NCBI GenBank assembly: GCA_022844345.1 | Contig: JALHLU010000011.1 | Coordinates: 121,897-185,896 of the forward strand | Source: Hyphomonadaceae bacterium | Lineage (GTDB): Bacteria; Pseudomonadota; Alphaproteobacteria; Caulobacterales; Hyphomonadaceae | Direction: 5' to 3' | DNA length: 64,000 nt | Part shown: positions 35,018 to 44,071 of the stretch, piece by piece | Position numbering within the stretch: the first letter of the stretch is position 1 | Layout of the letters: the number at the start of each line of letters is the position of its first letter | Made by a program: the position numbers and the translations under genes | Notes under the pieces: model-generated | The model's database searches: none | What the model was told of the DNA's origin: nothing | What the model saw: only the letters and a program-made list of their open reading frames with translations

Positions 35018-36660
35018 TCGACGCTTGGCGCCGCGCCCGCGTCGGCCTTCGCCTTCGCGATTTCCTGCGGCCCGCGCCCGCGCAGCGTGATCTGCGGAAC
35101 GAACAGGATCGCGACAATGGCGAGCGCCACGATCAGCAGGCTGGCCGTGAAGATGTGGCTCATGGCCTCGGAGATCGAGGTTCTGATGAAGCCGTCTGCG
35201 ACGGGCATGGCGCCGCCATGCTGGGCCATCATGGCCATGCGCTGCATTTCGCCGATGTCGATCTGGAGGCCCAGCTGTTCTGCGATGGGTGCAAGCGAGG
35301 CTGTCATGTGCCCCAGCAGCAGCGCGCCAAAGATCGAAACGCCGATCATGCCGCCGCACTGGCGCAGGAACATGCTGGTCGACGTTGCAACGCCGATCTG
35401 GTGAACGGGCGCTGCGCTCTGCGAGACCATGTTGAACAGGCTCTGCGACGGGCCGAGGCCGACGCCAAGGATGAACAGACGCCAGATCACATCCTCGCTG
35501 CTCGCCTGACTGCCGAGTTGCGACATCAGGTAGATGCCGATGAGCTGGAATACGGCCCCGCCAAGCATCATCGCCTTGTACTTGCCGGTTCGGGTCACAT
35601 AGCGGCCCGAGAGTGTCGCGGACAGGATCAGACCCGCCATCAACGGCAGAAGCAGGAGGCCGCTGTTGGTCGCCTGTATGCCCAGACCAAGTTGAAGGTA
35701 GAGCGGCAGGTAGACAATCGTTCCCATGAACGCCATCGCGATGATGAACGAGGCCAGGGTGGTGGTCGTGAAGGCGCGGATCGCGAACAGGCCAAGCGGC
35801 AGGATGGGCTCCGCCGCCTTGCTCTCGATCAGCAGGAAGATGATCCCCGTGACCGCCGAGAACGCGAACAGGCCCAGGACGTCCTGATGTGTCCAGCCCT
35901 TCTCGTTCCCCCATGTCAGCGCCAGCATCAGCGCGCCGATGGATAGCACCACGAATATCCCGCCGGCCCAGTCGATCTTGCCGCCGCCGGTGTGGCCGAG
36001 GTTGGGCATCTTGAACCAGATCATCGCCAGCGCGATCAACGAGGTCGGCAGGTTCACATAGAAACACCAGCGCCAGCCGGCGATGTGGACCCCGGCAATG
36101 TCGACCGAGCCATGGTCGGTGAAGTAACCGCCGACAATCGGACCGACGACGCTGGCGAGGCCGAACACCGCGCCGAACATGCCGGCGTACTTGCCGCGCT
36201 CGCGGGGCGGGAACAGGTCGGCGATGGTTGCAAAGGCCGTGGTGAACAGCGCGCCGCCCCCGATGCCCTGGATGCCCCGGAAGATGATCAGCTGCATCAT
36301 GCCGTCGCCCAGGACGGGCAGGTCGCCGAACTCGCCCGCCAGGCCACACAGGACCGAACCCACGATGAAGATGACGATGCCGATCAGCAGGATCAGCTTC
36401 CGGCCGTAAAGGTCGCCCAGCTTGCCCCAGATGGGCACCATGACCGTCGAGGCGAGCAGGTAGCTTGTGGTGACCCAGGCATAGAGCTCGAGGCCTTGCA
36501 GCTCGCCGATGATCGTCGGCATGGCAGTCGAGACGATGGTCTGGTCGAGCGCGCTCAGCAGGAAGACGATGATCAGCGCCCAGAAGGTCAGGCGCTTCTC
36601 TTCAGACGTTGCTTCGCGGCGGCCGCCGGCCTGGGCCGGGATCGATGCAGGCGTTTCCAT
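35014..36660 (-). CDS. DHA2-family (EmrB/QacA) multidrug efflux MFS transporter
   Basis: 548 residues from ATG 36660 (METPASIPAQ); longer starts up to 36906 add an unlike N-terminus. It has 14 predicted helices, the DHA2 motif LSALDQTIVSTAMPTI in helix 1 and motif A GKLGDLYGRKLI after helix 2. Drug/H+ antiport in the inner membrane is the expected role. No EmrA-type membrane-fusion partner or TetR regulator is adjacent. It shares its stop codon palindrome with the convergent GT-C-like gene. The ribosome site is weak, so the start may be a few codons off. Confidence 0.9.
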   Translation of the reverse strand: METPASIPAQAGGRREATSEEKRLTFWALIIVFLLSALDQTIVSTAMPTIIGELQGLELYAWVTTSYLLASTVMVPIWGKLGDLYGRKLILLIGIVIFIVGSVLCGLAGEFGDLPVLGDGMMQLIIFRGIQGIGGGALFTTAFATIADLFPPRERGKYAGMFGAVFGLASVVGPIVGGYFTDHGSVDIAGVHIAGWRWCFYVNLPTSLIALAMIWFKMPNLGHTGGGKIDWAGGIFVVLSIGALMLALTWGNEKGWTHQDVLGLFAFSAVTGIIFLLIESKAAEPILPLGLFAIRAFTTTTLASFIIAMAFMGTIVYLPLYLQLGLGIQATNSGLLLLPLMAGLILSATLSGRYVTRTGKYKAMMLGGAVFQLIGIYLMSQLGSQASSEDVIWRLFILGVGLGPSQSLFNMVSQSAAPVHQIGVATSTSMFLRQCGGMIGVSIFGALLLGHMTASLAPIAEQLGLQIDIGEMQRMAMMAQHGGAMPVADGFIRTSISEAMSHIFTASLLIVALAIVAILFVPQITLRGRGPQEIAKAKADAGAAPSVD

Positions 36661-36868
36661 AATTTTCGAACCCAGGCGTTTCCCCACTGACGATCCCCGA
36701 TTCACTCGAAACTCGCCAGTTTCCATTTCGTTACACGGCCCGGGGCCGATGCACCAGTGGGCGCTATTGTCGCCCCGGGATACGGTTTTCCACCCGTTCG
36801 GGGTTGCGGAATCTATCATCCCGGCGTCCGGGTGGATAAAGTCTGTGGATGTCGAGAAGGGGCGGAGC

Positions 36869-38008
36869 ATGATGGCGACCTTGCGGCGGGTGGCGAACCT
36901 GCTCATTGCGCCCGCTGCCGAGTGGACCGTTATCGACCGCGAGGAGGTGACGCCGCGCCGCCTGGCGCTGACCTATGTGGCGCCGCTTGCGCTTATCCCC
37001 GCCGCGGCGATCATTGTGGCTCTGGCGCTTCTGGGCGTCCAGGCTGGCGGGCAGCTGCATCGTGCGCCGCTACTCGATGTTTCCATCTCTGCGGCGCTGT
37101 TCTTCGCGCTGACGATTGGCGGCGTATTCGTGTTTGCCTGGATGGTCGACTGGCTTGCCTCGCGCTTCGGCGCCGCGCGCAACTATCGTCAGGCCTTCAA
37201 GCTGTCGGCCTACTCGATCACGGCGGCGATGGTTGCGGGCATTCTGGCCATGGCGCCGGCGCTGCAGATTTTCGCGCTGCTCGGCGCAACGTACAGCCTC
37301 TATCTGCTTTTCCTTGGCGCGCCCCGGCTGATGCACCCGCCGGACAAGTCAGCGATCAACTTCTCCATCGTGACCACGCTCGCCGCAATCCTGCTCGCGC
37401 TGGTCGTTGGTCTTGTCGCCATGGTGGCCGCTGCGCCGTCGGGCAACCTGTTTCCTGGGCTACCTCGCCTGTCCCTGTTCGATGCGCCCGCACCGGGCGC
37501 GGCAACGGGGAACGGATCTGCTGGTTCGGCGTCTCCCGGCGTGCTCACGCCCGGCGCGCCCGGCGTGGTGCTTGGCAGCGACCTTCGTGGGGCGTCGCCC
37601 CAGACGCTCGCCGGGCTGAACCGCGTATCGGCTGGCTTCGAGCGGCAAGGCCTTCCCGGACAGCGCACCATCAGACTGGAAGCCGAGTATCGCAGCGGCG
37701 CAAAACACCTGTCCCTGCAGATCGTCTATTCGCCGTCCATCGCCCAGGCGATCGGCTTTGGCGGGCCTGCAACGTCGGAGTACGCGCGTGAAACCGCCGA
37801 TGGCTACTCCCGGCGCATGCGGGTCGATGGCGCCATCATCGCATCGGAATGGGATGTCTCGTCCCAGACCGGTTCCTATGCCCGCCTGGCCGAGGACAGG
37901 CTTTACGTCAGGGTTTCCGGCGGCGGAGGGGTCACAGCCGCAGAGATGCAGGCGGCGGTTGAACTCTTTGGCCGCGAGACTCTGGCGCAATTCGCGGCCG
38001 AGAGTTAG
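36869..38008 (+). CDS. Yip1-domain membrane protein with soluble C-terminal domain
   Basis: 379 residues from ATG 36869 (gaaggggcgg upstream); a longer ORF to 36509 antisense to the exporter is not supported. Residues 1-30 hold RRVANLLIAPAAEWTVIDRE, a typical Yip1 opening, then five membrane helices (about 37-58, 72-92, 113-135, 138-158 and 170-195). A Gly/Pro-rich linker leads to a C-terminal domain of about 150 residues (FERQGLPGQRTIRLEAEYRSG). Bacterial Yip1 proteins have no firm function. It begins the run into astA, 8 bp apart. Confidence 0.8.
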   Translation: MMATLRRVANLLIAPAAEWTVIDREEVTPRRLALTYVAPLALIPAAAIIVALALLGVQAGGQLHRAPLLDVSISAALFFALTIGGVFVFAWMVDWLASRFGAARNYRQAFKLSAYSITAAMVAGILAMAPALQIFALLGATYSLYLLFLGAPRLMHPPDKSAINFSIVTTLAAILLALVVGLVAMVAAAPSGNLFPGLPRLSLFDAPAPGAATGNGSAGSASPGVLTPGAPGVVLGSDLRGASPQTLAGLNRVSAGFERQGLPGQRTIRLEAEYRSGAKHLSLQIVYSPSIAQAIGFGGPATSEYARETADGYSRRMRVDGAIIASEWDVSSQTGSYARLAEDRLYVRVSGGGGVTAAEMQAAVELFGRETLAQFAAES

Positions 38009-38016
38009 GCAGGCGC

Positions 38017-39024
38017 ATGACCACAGCCATCGTGCGCCCAGCCAGAAAAAGCGACCTCGACAGGCTCGAGGGCATGATCGCGCGCGTCGATCCCGGCATG
38101 CTGACCATGCCTGCCTCGCGGGAGGCCATGGCTGCGCGAATCGAGCGTTCTCTGGACGCGTTCGCGCGTGGCTCGCTTGCGCCGCAGAACGAATGCTATT
38201 TTCTCGTCATGGAGGAAGATGGCGAACTGCTCGGCACGGCCAGCATATTCACCAATCTCGGCGTCGAGCGTCCATTCTACTCATATCGTATCTCACGTGA
38301 CGCCAAGGTCTCGCCCGAGTTGAACGTGAAGGTCGAACTCGACCTCCTTTTCCTCGTGAACGACTACCATGGCGATTCAGAACTCGGCACGCTGTTCATC
38401 GAGCGCAAGGCGCGTGGCGGCGGCCGCGGTCGCCTCCTGTCCTTCGCGCGCCTCATGCTGATCGCCGCCGATCCGATCCGCTTTGGACCCAAGGCGATGG
38501 CCGAGATACGCGGCTTCACAGATGGCGAGGGCCGCTCGCCGTTCTGGGATGCGGTCGGCGCGAAGTTCTTCCGCATGGAATACCGGCTGGCTGACAGTCT
38601 CAGCGCTCGCGACCACCGCTTCATCGCCGACCTCATGCCGCGCTACCCGATCTACACCTCGCTCTTGCCGGACGAAGCGCGGCGCGTCATCGCGCGGCCT
38701 CATCCGGATGCCGAACCAGCCTATGCGATGCTGATGGCGCAGGGTTTCCGCTACAACGATGTGGTGGATATCTTTGACGCCGGTCCAACGGTCGAAGCGT
38801 TCATCGATCATATCGATACGGTGCGGGAAACGGTGCGGATGCCGGCCACAGAATTCCTGACTGGACCACGCCCCTCGGCGGGACTTGCGGCAAATCCCGA
38901 TCTCGCACGTTTTGCCGTCACGCAGTTTGTGGCCGCCGACGACCCCGCTGCAATTCTCGCCCGCATTGGCGTCGATGCCGGGGCAGAGGTTGCCGTCTAT
39001 AGGCTGAAGGCTTCCCGCCCATGA
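38017..39024 (+). CDS. astA: Arginine N-succinyltransferase
   Basis: 335 residues, ATG 38017. It matches AstA end to end: VRPARKSDLDRLEGMIARV, then LLGTASIFTNLGVERPFYSYRI (pattern), the ELGTLFIERKARGGGRGRLLS acetyl-CoA-fold segment and SPFWDAVGAKFFRMEY. It transfers succinyl from succinyl-CoA to arginine, step 1 of the AST pathway for arginine as nitrogen source. It overlaps astD by 4 bp. Confidence 0.93.
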   Translation: MTTAIVRPARKSDLDRLEGMIARVDPGMLTMPASREAMAARIERSLDAFARGSLAPQNECYFLVMEEDGELLGTASIFTNLGVERPFYSYRISRDAKVSPELNVKVELDLLFLVNDYHGDSELGTLFIERKARGGGRGRLLSFARLMLIAADPIRFGPKAMAEIRGFTDGEGRSPFWDAVGAKFFRMEYRLADSLSARDHRFIADLMPRYPIYTSLLPDEARRVIARPHPDAEPAYAMLMAQGFRYNDVVDIFDAGPTVEAFIDHIDTVRETVRMPATEFLTGPRPSAGLAANPDLARFAVTQFVAADDPAAILARIGVDAGAEVAVYRLKASRP

Positions 39025-40502
39025 CCCTGCCAGCGTTTACCGGCGAATGCTTCATCGATGGCCGCTGGCTGCGCGGCAGCGGCGGCGCGTTCGGGTCGAT
39101 TTCTCCCGCAGACAGCGCGGATGTCTGGCGCGGTCATGAGGCCAGCGCCGATGATGTGAACGCAGCCGTCGCTGCTGCGCGCGCCGCGCTTCCGGCCTGG
39201 CGCCGCCGTCCGGTCGACGAACGCATCGCTATCGTCCGCGCTTTCGCGAAGCTGGTGGATACGCGCAAGGCCGACATGGCCGCCGTCATCTCGCGCGCGA
39301 CCGGAAAGCCGCTGTGGGACGCCGCGACCGAAGCCGCCGCCATGGTGGGCAAGGCCGAGCTTTCGGTGAAGGCCTACAACGAGCGAACGCCCACGAAGGA
39401 AGCCCCCGCTGGCGCGTTTGTTGCGCGCATCAGCCACCATCCGCACGGCGTGATGGCCGTACTCGGACCTTTCAACTTCCCCGGACACCTTCCCAACGGC
39501 CACATCATGCCCGCGCTGATCGCGGGCAATACGGTGGTCTTCAAGCCGTCCGAACAGACGCCTGAAGTGGCGGAGTTCACGCTCCGGCTGTGGGAAGAAG
39601 CGGGCATTCCGGCGGGCGTGATCAATCTGGTGCAAGGCGCACGTGCGCCCGCCGAGCAGCTCGTCGCGCACGATGGCGTCGATGGTGTGCTGTTCACCGG
39701 CGGCGTGCCGGCGGGCAGGGCCATCCACCGCGCGCTCGGCGGCAAGCTCGAAAAGATCGTCGCGCTGGAACTCGGCGGCAATAATCCGCTCGTAGTGTGG
39801 AACGCAGCCGATCTCGAATCCGCCGCCAAGCTCATCGTCAAGTCTGCTTACATCACATCAGGCCAGCGCTGCACCTGCGCCCGCCGTTTGATCGTGAAGC
39901 GCGGCGCAGAAGGCGATTCCATCCTCGACGCGCTGACCGCCATGCTCGATCGCATCGTCATCGACAGGCCCGATGCTGATCCGCAGCCCTTCATTGGCCC
40001 GCTGATCTCGGCGCACGCGGCGCAACAGGTTCTTGCGACACAGGCCGCATGGCTCGGCAATGGCGGCATCGCTCTGCGTGAGGCGAGGCAGCTTGCCCTG
40101 GGCCCCGCCTATCTCTCCCCCGGCCTGATCGACGTCACCGCGCTGCCTGAACGCCGCGACGAGGAAACCTTCGGGCCGCTTCTCCAGGTCATCCGAGTCG
40201 CCGATTTCGATGCGGCGCTCGACGAAGCCAACAACACGCGCTTCGGCCTGGCCGCCGGCCTGATCTCCGACAGCGCTGAACTCTTCCAGCGTTTCGAGGC
40301 AGAAGTTCGCGCCGGCGTCCTCAACTGGAACCGCCAGACCACGGGCGCATCGGGCGCAGCCCCCTTCGGTGGCGTCGGCCAGTCCGGCAACCACAGGCCC
40401 GCCGGCTACTACGCCGCCGACTACAGCGCCTGGCCGATGGCCAGCCTCATCGCGCCGGGCGCGGTGAAGGACGACGAGGCCATCATCGGCCTCAGATCGT
40501 AG
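39021..40502 (+). CDS. astD: Succinylglutamate-semialdehyde dehydrogenase
   Basis: 493 residues. Aldehyde dehydrogenase fold: GPFNFPGHLPNGHI (NAD site), ELGGNNPLVVW with the general-base Glu, and GQRCTCARRLIV with the catalytic Cys. The ending NRQTTGASGAAPFGGVG is typical of AstD. It oxidises N-succinylglutamate semialdehyde to N-succinylglutamate, step 4 of the pathway. Start at 39021 overlaps the astA stop. Confidence 0.93.
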   Translation: MTLPAFTGECFIDGRWLRGSGGAFGSISPADSADVWRGHEASADDVNAAVAAARAALPAWRRRPVDERIAIVRAFAKLVDTRKADMAAVISRATGKPLWDAATEAAAMVGKAELSVKAYNERTPTKEAPAGAFVARISHHPHGVMAVLGPFNFPGHLPNGHIMPALIAGNTVVFKPSEQTPEVAEFTLRLWEEAGIPAGVINLVQGARAPAEQLVAHDGVDGVLFTGGVPAGRAIHRALGGKLEKIVALELGGNNPLVVWNAADLESAAKLIVKSAYITSGQRCTCARRLIVKRGAEGDSILDALTAMLDRIVIDRPDADPQPFIGPLISAHAAQQVLATQAAWLGNGGIALREARQLALGPAYLSPGLIDVTALPERRDEETFGPLLQVIRVADFDAALDEANNTRFGLAAGLISDSAELFQRFEAEVRAGVLNWNRQTTGASGAAPFGGVGQSGNHRPAGYYAADYSAWPMASLIAPGAVKDDEAIIGLRS

Positions 40503-40594
40503 CCGGCTCTGCGTTATCGCTACGTCGAGTTGACCGCCGCCGTTTCGCGTTGTCTTAAGGCGAGGGCGGGTGAAATGACGGGCAGGATCTGGGC

Positions 40595-42091
40595 ATGAAG
40601 CTGGCTTTGAAGATTCTCGGCGGGGTCGCGCTGGTTGTCGCAATCCTTGCAGCCGTGCTGCTGTGGAACACCTCGCAGTTCGGGCCGAAGGCCGACACGC
40701 AGGCCGCGATCACGCTCCCCGAGCCTCCGGCGGTCGATGTCGCTGCTGCAGCGGAAATGCTGGGCGCGGCCATCCGCATCCAGACCGTCACCTACGCGTC
40801 TGGCGATCCCAAGCCCGGCGCCGACCAGCCGTGGATTGATCTCCAGGCCGCGTTGCAGGCGCGCTATCCCGCCATCTTCGCCAAGATGACGGTGGAAAAG
40901 GTCCTCACCCACGCCATGCTGATGACCTGGGCTGGAACCGATCCGTCCCTGCCGTCCGTGATCCTGATGGCCCACCAGGATGTGGTGCCGGTCAACCCGG
41001 GCACCGACGCCGACTGGACCCACGGCCCCTTCGGCGGCGTTGTCGCTGACGGCTATGTCTGGGGCCGCGGCGCGATGGACGACAAGGGCTCGCTGATCGC
41101 CATCCTGGAAGCTGGCGACGCGCTGGCGAAATCCGGCTGGACGCCAAAGCGCACCGTCATCTTCGCCTTCGGCCATGACGAGGAAGTCTCTGGCGCCGGC
41201 GCACGCGAAATCTTCGCGCTGCTCAAGACGCGCAGTGTGACGCCCGCCATGGTGCTCGACGAAGGCTATGCCGTTCTCGACAACTATCCGCTCACCGGCA
41301 AGCCCGCCGCGCTGATCGGGGTGGCCGAGAAGGGCTATGTCTCGCTTCAGATCACCGCAACCACGGAAGGCGGCCACTCCTCGCGTCCGCCGCGCGAAAG
41401 CGGCGCCGTGCGCATCGCCCGTGCGCTGGTCGCGTTGGAAGAGAACCAGATGCCGGCCGACCTGTCCGCGCCGCCCTTCAACGAAATGATCGAGGCCGTC
41501 TCGGGCGACCTGCCTTTCACGCTGAAGCTCGCCTTCGCCAATCAGTGGCTGCTCGGCTCCGTCATCACCGACCAGGTCGGCGGCGACGCTTCGGCCAACG
41601 CCATCGTGCGCACGACGACCGCGCCCACCATGCTGACCGGCTCGATCAAGGACAATGTCCTGCCCCAGCGCGCCAGCGCCGTGGTGAACTTCCGCATCCA
41701 TCCCAACGACACGATCGCGTCTGTCACCCAGCACGTGAAGGACGTCACGTCCCATATCGAAGGGCTCACCATCGCGCAGTATGAGGACGGCATCGGCTCC
41801 GAGCCGTCGCCTGTGTCCTCCACAGACAGCGAGGCCTACCGCGTACTTGAGGCTGTCGCGCGCGCAACCGGCGGCGGCGAGGTCCCCGTCGCGCCCGCGC
41901 TGGTCATCGGAGCGACGGATGCGCGCTACGCCTCGGCCATCAGCAAGGACGCCATCTTCCGCTTTGCGCCTGCGATCTATGATGATGTCGACCTCAACGG
42001 CTTTCACGGCACCAACGAGCGGCTGTCGGTCGACAATCTCGGACGGATGATCAAGGGCTATGCCCAGATCATGATGGTGATGTGTTCCTGA
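40595..42091 (+). CDS. Membrane-anchored M20 family peptidase/amidohydrolase
   Basis: 498 residues. An N-terminal signal anchor (about 4-24, LKILGGVALVVAILAAVLLW) places the enzyme in the periplasm. The M20 active site is complete: MAHQDVVPV (metal His and Asp), GRGAMDDKGSL (bridging Asp) and FGHDEEVSG (catalytic and metal Glu). The insert domain has GHSSRPPRESGA. It resembles PM20D1/carboxypeptidase S-like enzymes that split N-acyl amino acids. It sits between astD and astB. It could feed arginine or acyl-arginine into the pathway, but being extracytoplasmic it cannot replace AstE directly. Confidence 0.88.
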   Translation: MKLALKILGGVALVVAILAAVLLWNTSQFGPKADTQAAITLPEPPAVDVAAAAEMLGAAIRIQTVTYASGDPKPGADQPWIDLQAALQARYPAIFAKMTVEKVLTHAMLMTWAGTDPSLPSVILMAHQDVVPVNPGTDADWTHGPFGGVVADGYVWGRGAMDDKGSLIAILEAGDALAKSGWTPKRTVIFAFGHDEEVSGAGAREIFALLKTRSVTPAMVLDEGYAVLDNYPLTGKPAALIGVAEKGYVSLQITATTEGGHSSRPPRESGAVRIARALVALEENQMPADLSAPPFNEMIEAVSGDLPFTLKLAFANQWLLGSVITDQVGGDASANAIVRTTTAPTMLTGSIKDNVLPQRASAVVNFRIHPNDTIASVTQHVKDVTSHIEGLTIAQYEDGIGSEPSPVSSTDSEAYRVLEAVARATGGGEVPVAPALVIGATDARYASAISKDAIFRFAPAIYDDVDLNGFHGTNERLSVDNLGRMIKGYAQIMMVMCS

Positions 42092-42195
42092 TCCGGCCGC
42101 GCCTGCCTGCGTCTTCCCGGCTTGCCGCTGGATCGCGCTGGTTCCGCGCCCCGCATCCGTGGCAGTATTCTTCGCGCAGAAAGCAGGGATGACCG

Positions 42196-43545
42196 ATGCC
42201 TGGGACGATGGCGACCGAAGTCAATTTCGACGGACTTGTCGGGCCGACCCACAATTATGGCGGGCTTGCCCAGGGCAATCTCGCCGCCGCCGCCAATGAG
42301 GGGCAGGTCTCCAATCCGCGCGAGGCCGCGCTGCAGGGCCTGTCCAAGATGCGCTGGATGGTGCGCCAGGGACTGGTGCAGGGGTGCCTTCCGCCGCACG
42401 AGCGTCCTCACCTTCCCTCACTCCGGAAGATGGGTTTCTCGGGAACGCACGCGCAGGTCGTCTCGACCGTCGCGCGTGCGAATCCGGTGCTGCTTGCGAA
42501 CGTCACATCCGCCTCTGCGATGTGGACCGCCAATGCCGCCACCGTCTCGCCATCCGCCGATACGGGTGATGGCCGCGTGCACTTCACGCCAGCAAATCTC
42601 TCTTCCCATTTTCATCGCTCGCTTGAAGTCGAAACCACAACCCGCATCCTGCGCGCGATCTTCGCTGATGCGTCGAAGTTTGCCGTGCACGATGCCGTGC
42701 CGTTCCACGCGTTCGGAGACGAAGGCGCCGCCAACCACTGCCGTCTCTCCGCCGCGCATGGGACGCGTGGCGTGGAGGTCTTCGTCTACGGCCGCTCCGC
42801 CTTCGCCAGGGGCGCCGCAGGCGGCTTTGCCGCGCGCCAGGCCATGGAGGCGAGCCACATAGTCGCGACACACCACCAGTTGTGGACCGGCGGCGGCGCG
42901 ATCCTCACCCAACAGTCGAAGGCCGCGATAGACGCCGGCGCATTCCACAACGATGTCGTCGCCGTCTCGAACGGCCCCGTGCTGATGTATCAGGCGCAGG
43001 CATTCGAACAGCGCGATGCTTTCCTCGACAGTCTCAAGCGGGCCTGCGACGCGAAGGGTTTCGATCCCGTCCTGCTTGAAGCTGCGCCCGGCGAGCTTAC
43101 GCTTGAAGAGGCTGTGAAGTCCTACCTCTTCAACTCGCAGATCATCTCCCTGCCCAGCGGCGGCATGGCGCTGGTTCTGCCGCGCGAGGCTGAGGAAACG
43201 CCGCGCGCCAAGGCGTTCGTTGACCGGGTGCTCGCCAGCAACGGCCCCGTCCGCGAAGCGCATTACCTCGATCTGCGCCAGTCCATGCGCAATGGCGGCG
43301 GCCCGGCTTGCCTGCGCCTGCGCGTGGTGCTGACGCCGGATGAACTCGCCGCGACTGGCGGTCGCTGCCTTGTTGATGAAGCGAAGATCGACGCGCTTGA
43401 AGCGATCGTCGGCCGCCGCTATCGCGACAGGCTGGCGCCAGCCGACCTCGCCGATCCTGCGCTGCTTGACGAATGCCGCCTGGCGCTCGACGAGATCGGG
43501 CAAGTGCTGTCACTGGGAGCCGTGCATGATTTCCAGCAGGCCTAG
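42196..43545 (+). CDS. astB: N-succinylarginine dihydrolase
   Basis: 449 residues, ATG 42196. It begins with the family signature EVNFDGLVGPTHNYGGLA. It contains TMWTANAATVSPSADT-like guanidine-fold motifs (SAMWTANAATVSPSADTGDG) and ends with GGPACLRLRVVL, where C372 is the nucleophile. It releases two ammonia and CO2 from N-succinylarginine, step 2 of the pathway. The aminotransferase (astC) and desuccinylase (astE) are not in this window. Confidence 0.95.
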   Translation: MPGTMATEVNFDGLVGPTHNYGGLAQGNLAAAANEGQVSNPREAALQGLSKMRWMVRQGLVQGCLPPHERPHLPSLRKMGFSGTHAQVVSTVARANPVLLANVTSASAMWTANAATVSPSADTGDGRVHFTPANLSSHFHRSLEVETTTRILRAIFADASKFAVHDAVPFHAFGDEGAANHCRLSAAHGTRGVEVFVYGRSAFARGAAGGFAARQAMEASHIVATHHQLWTGGGAILTQQSKAAIDAGAFHNDVVAVSNGPVLMYQAQAFEQRDAFLDSLKRACDAKGFDPVLLEAAPGELTLEEAVKSYLFNSQIISLPSGGMALVLPREAEETPRAKAFVDRVLASNGPVREAHYLDLRQSMRNGGGPACLRLRVVLTPDELAATGGRCLVDEAKIDALEAIVGRRYRDRLAPADLADPALLDECRLALDEIGQVLSLGAVHDFQQA

Positions 43546-44071
43546 CCTCGCGCCCGTTGTCGAAACGCCGCGCCTGCGCCTGCGCGGGCATGTGGCGGAA
43601 GATCTGTCTGCGGCTCTTTCGTTGTGGAGCGATCCTGTCGTCACCCGCTTCATCGGCGGCCGGCCCTTCACGCATGAGGAAGTGTGGCAACGCCTGCAGC
43701 GCTATGCAGGCTCTTGGGTTCTGCTGGGGCACGGTTTCTGGGTCATCGAGGAGAAGGCCTCCGGCCGCATGATCGGCGAGATCGGCGTCATGGACGCCAA
43801 GCGCGACATCGATCCGCCTTTCGGCGAGGATCGCGAATTGGGATGGGCCCTGAGTCCGGAAGCGCACGGCAAGGGGTTCGCAAGCGAGGCGCTGCAGGCG
43901 GCCATTGCATGGGAGAAGCAGACATTCGACGCGCCCTGCGTGGTCTGCATGATTGATCCGGCAAATACGCCCTCCATCAGGCTGGCGCAGAAATTCGGAT
44001 TCACGGAGCGCACGCGCACGACCTACAAGGGGACGCCAACCATCCTGTTCGAGCGCAGGAGGCCGACGTGA
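43526..44071 (+). CDS. GNAT-family N-acetyltransferase (RimJ/RimL-like)
   Basis: 181 residues from ATG 43526, overlapping the astB end by 20 bp with gggag upstream. It opens VVETPRLRLRGHVAEDL, typical of RimJ/RimL-like acetyltransferases, then ELGWALSPEAHGKGFASEAL with the acetyl-CoA loop and NTPSIRLAQKFGFTE near the end. The substrate is unknown; it may acetylate an amino-acid-derived metabolite or a protein N-terminus. A longer frame from 43340 lies wholly inside astB and is not likely. Confidence 0.87.
   Translation: MISSRPSLAPVVETPRLRLRGHVAEDLSAALSLWSDPVVTRFIGGRPFTHEEVWQRLQRYAGSWVLLGHGFWVIEEKASGRMIGEIGVMDAKRDIDPPFGEDRELGWALSPEAHGKGFASEALQAAIAWEKQTFDAPCVVCMIDPANTPSIRLAQKFGFTERTRTTYKGTPTILFERRRPT

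Noticed and set aside
40595..42091. M20 enzyme as the missing succinylglutamate desuccinylase (AstE)
   Set aside because: AstE is a cytosolic M14-like enzyme. This protein has a signal anchor and an M20 fold, so direct replacement is unlikely.
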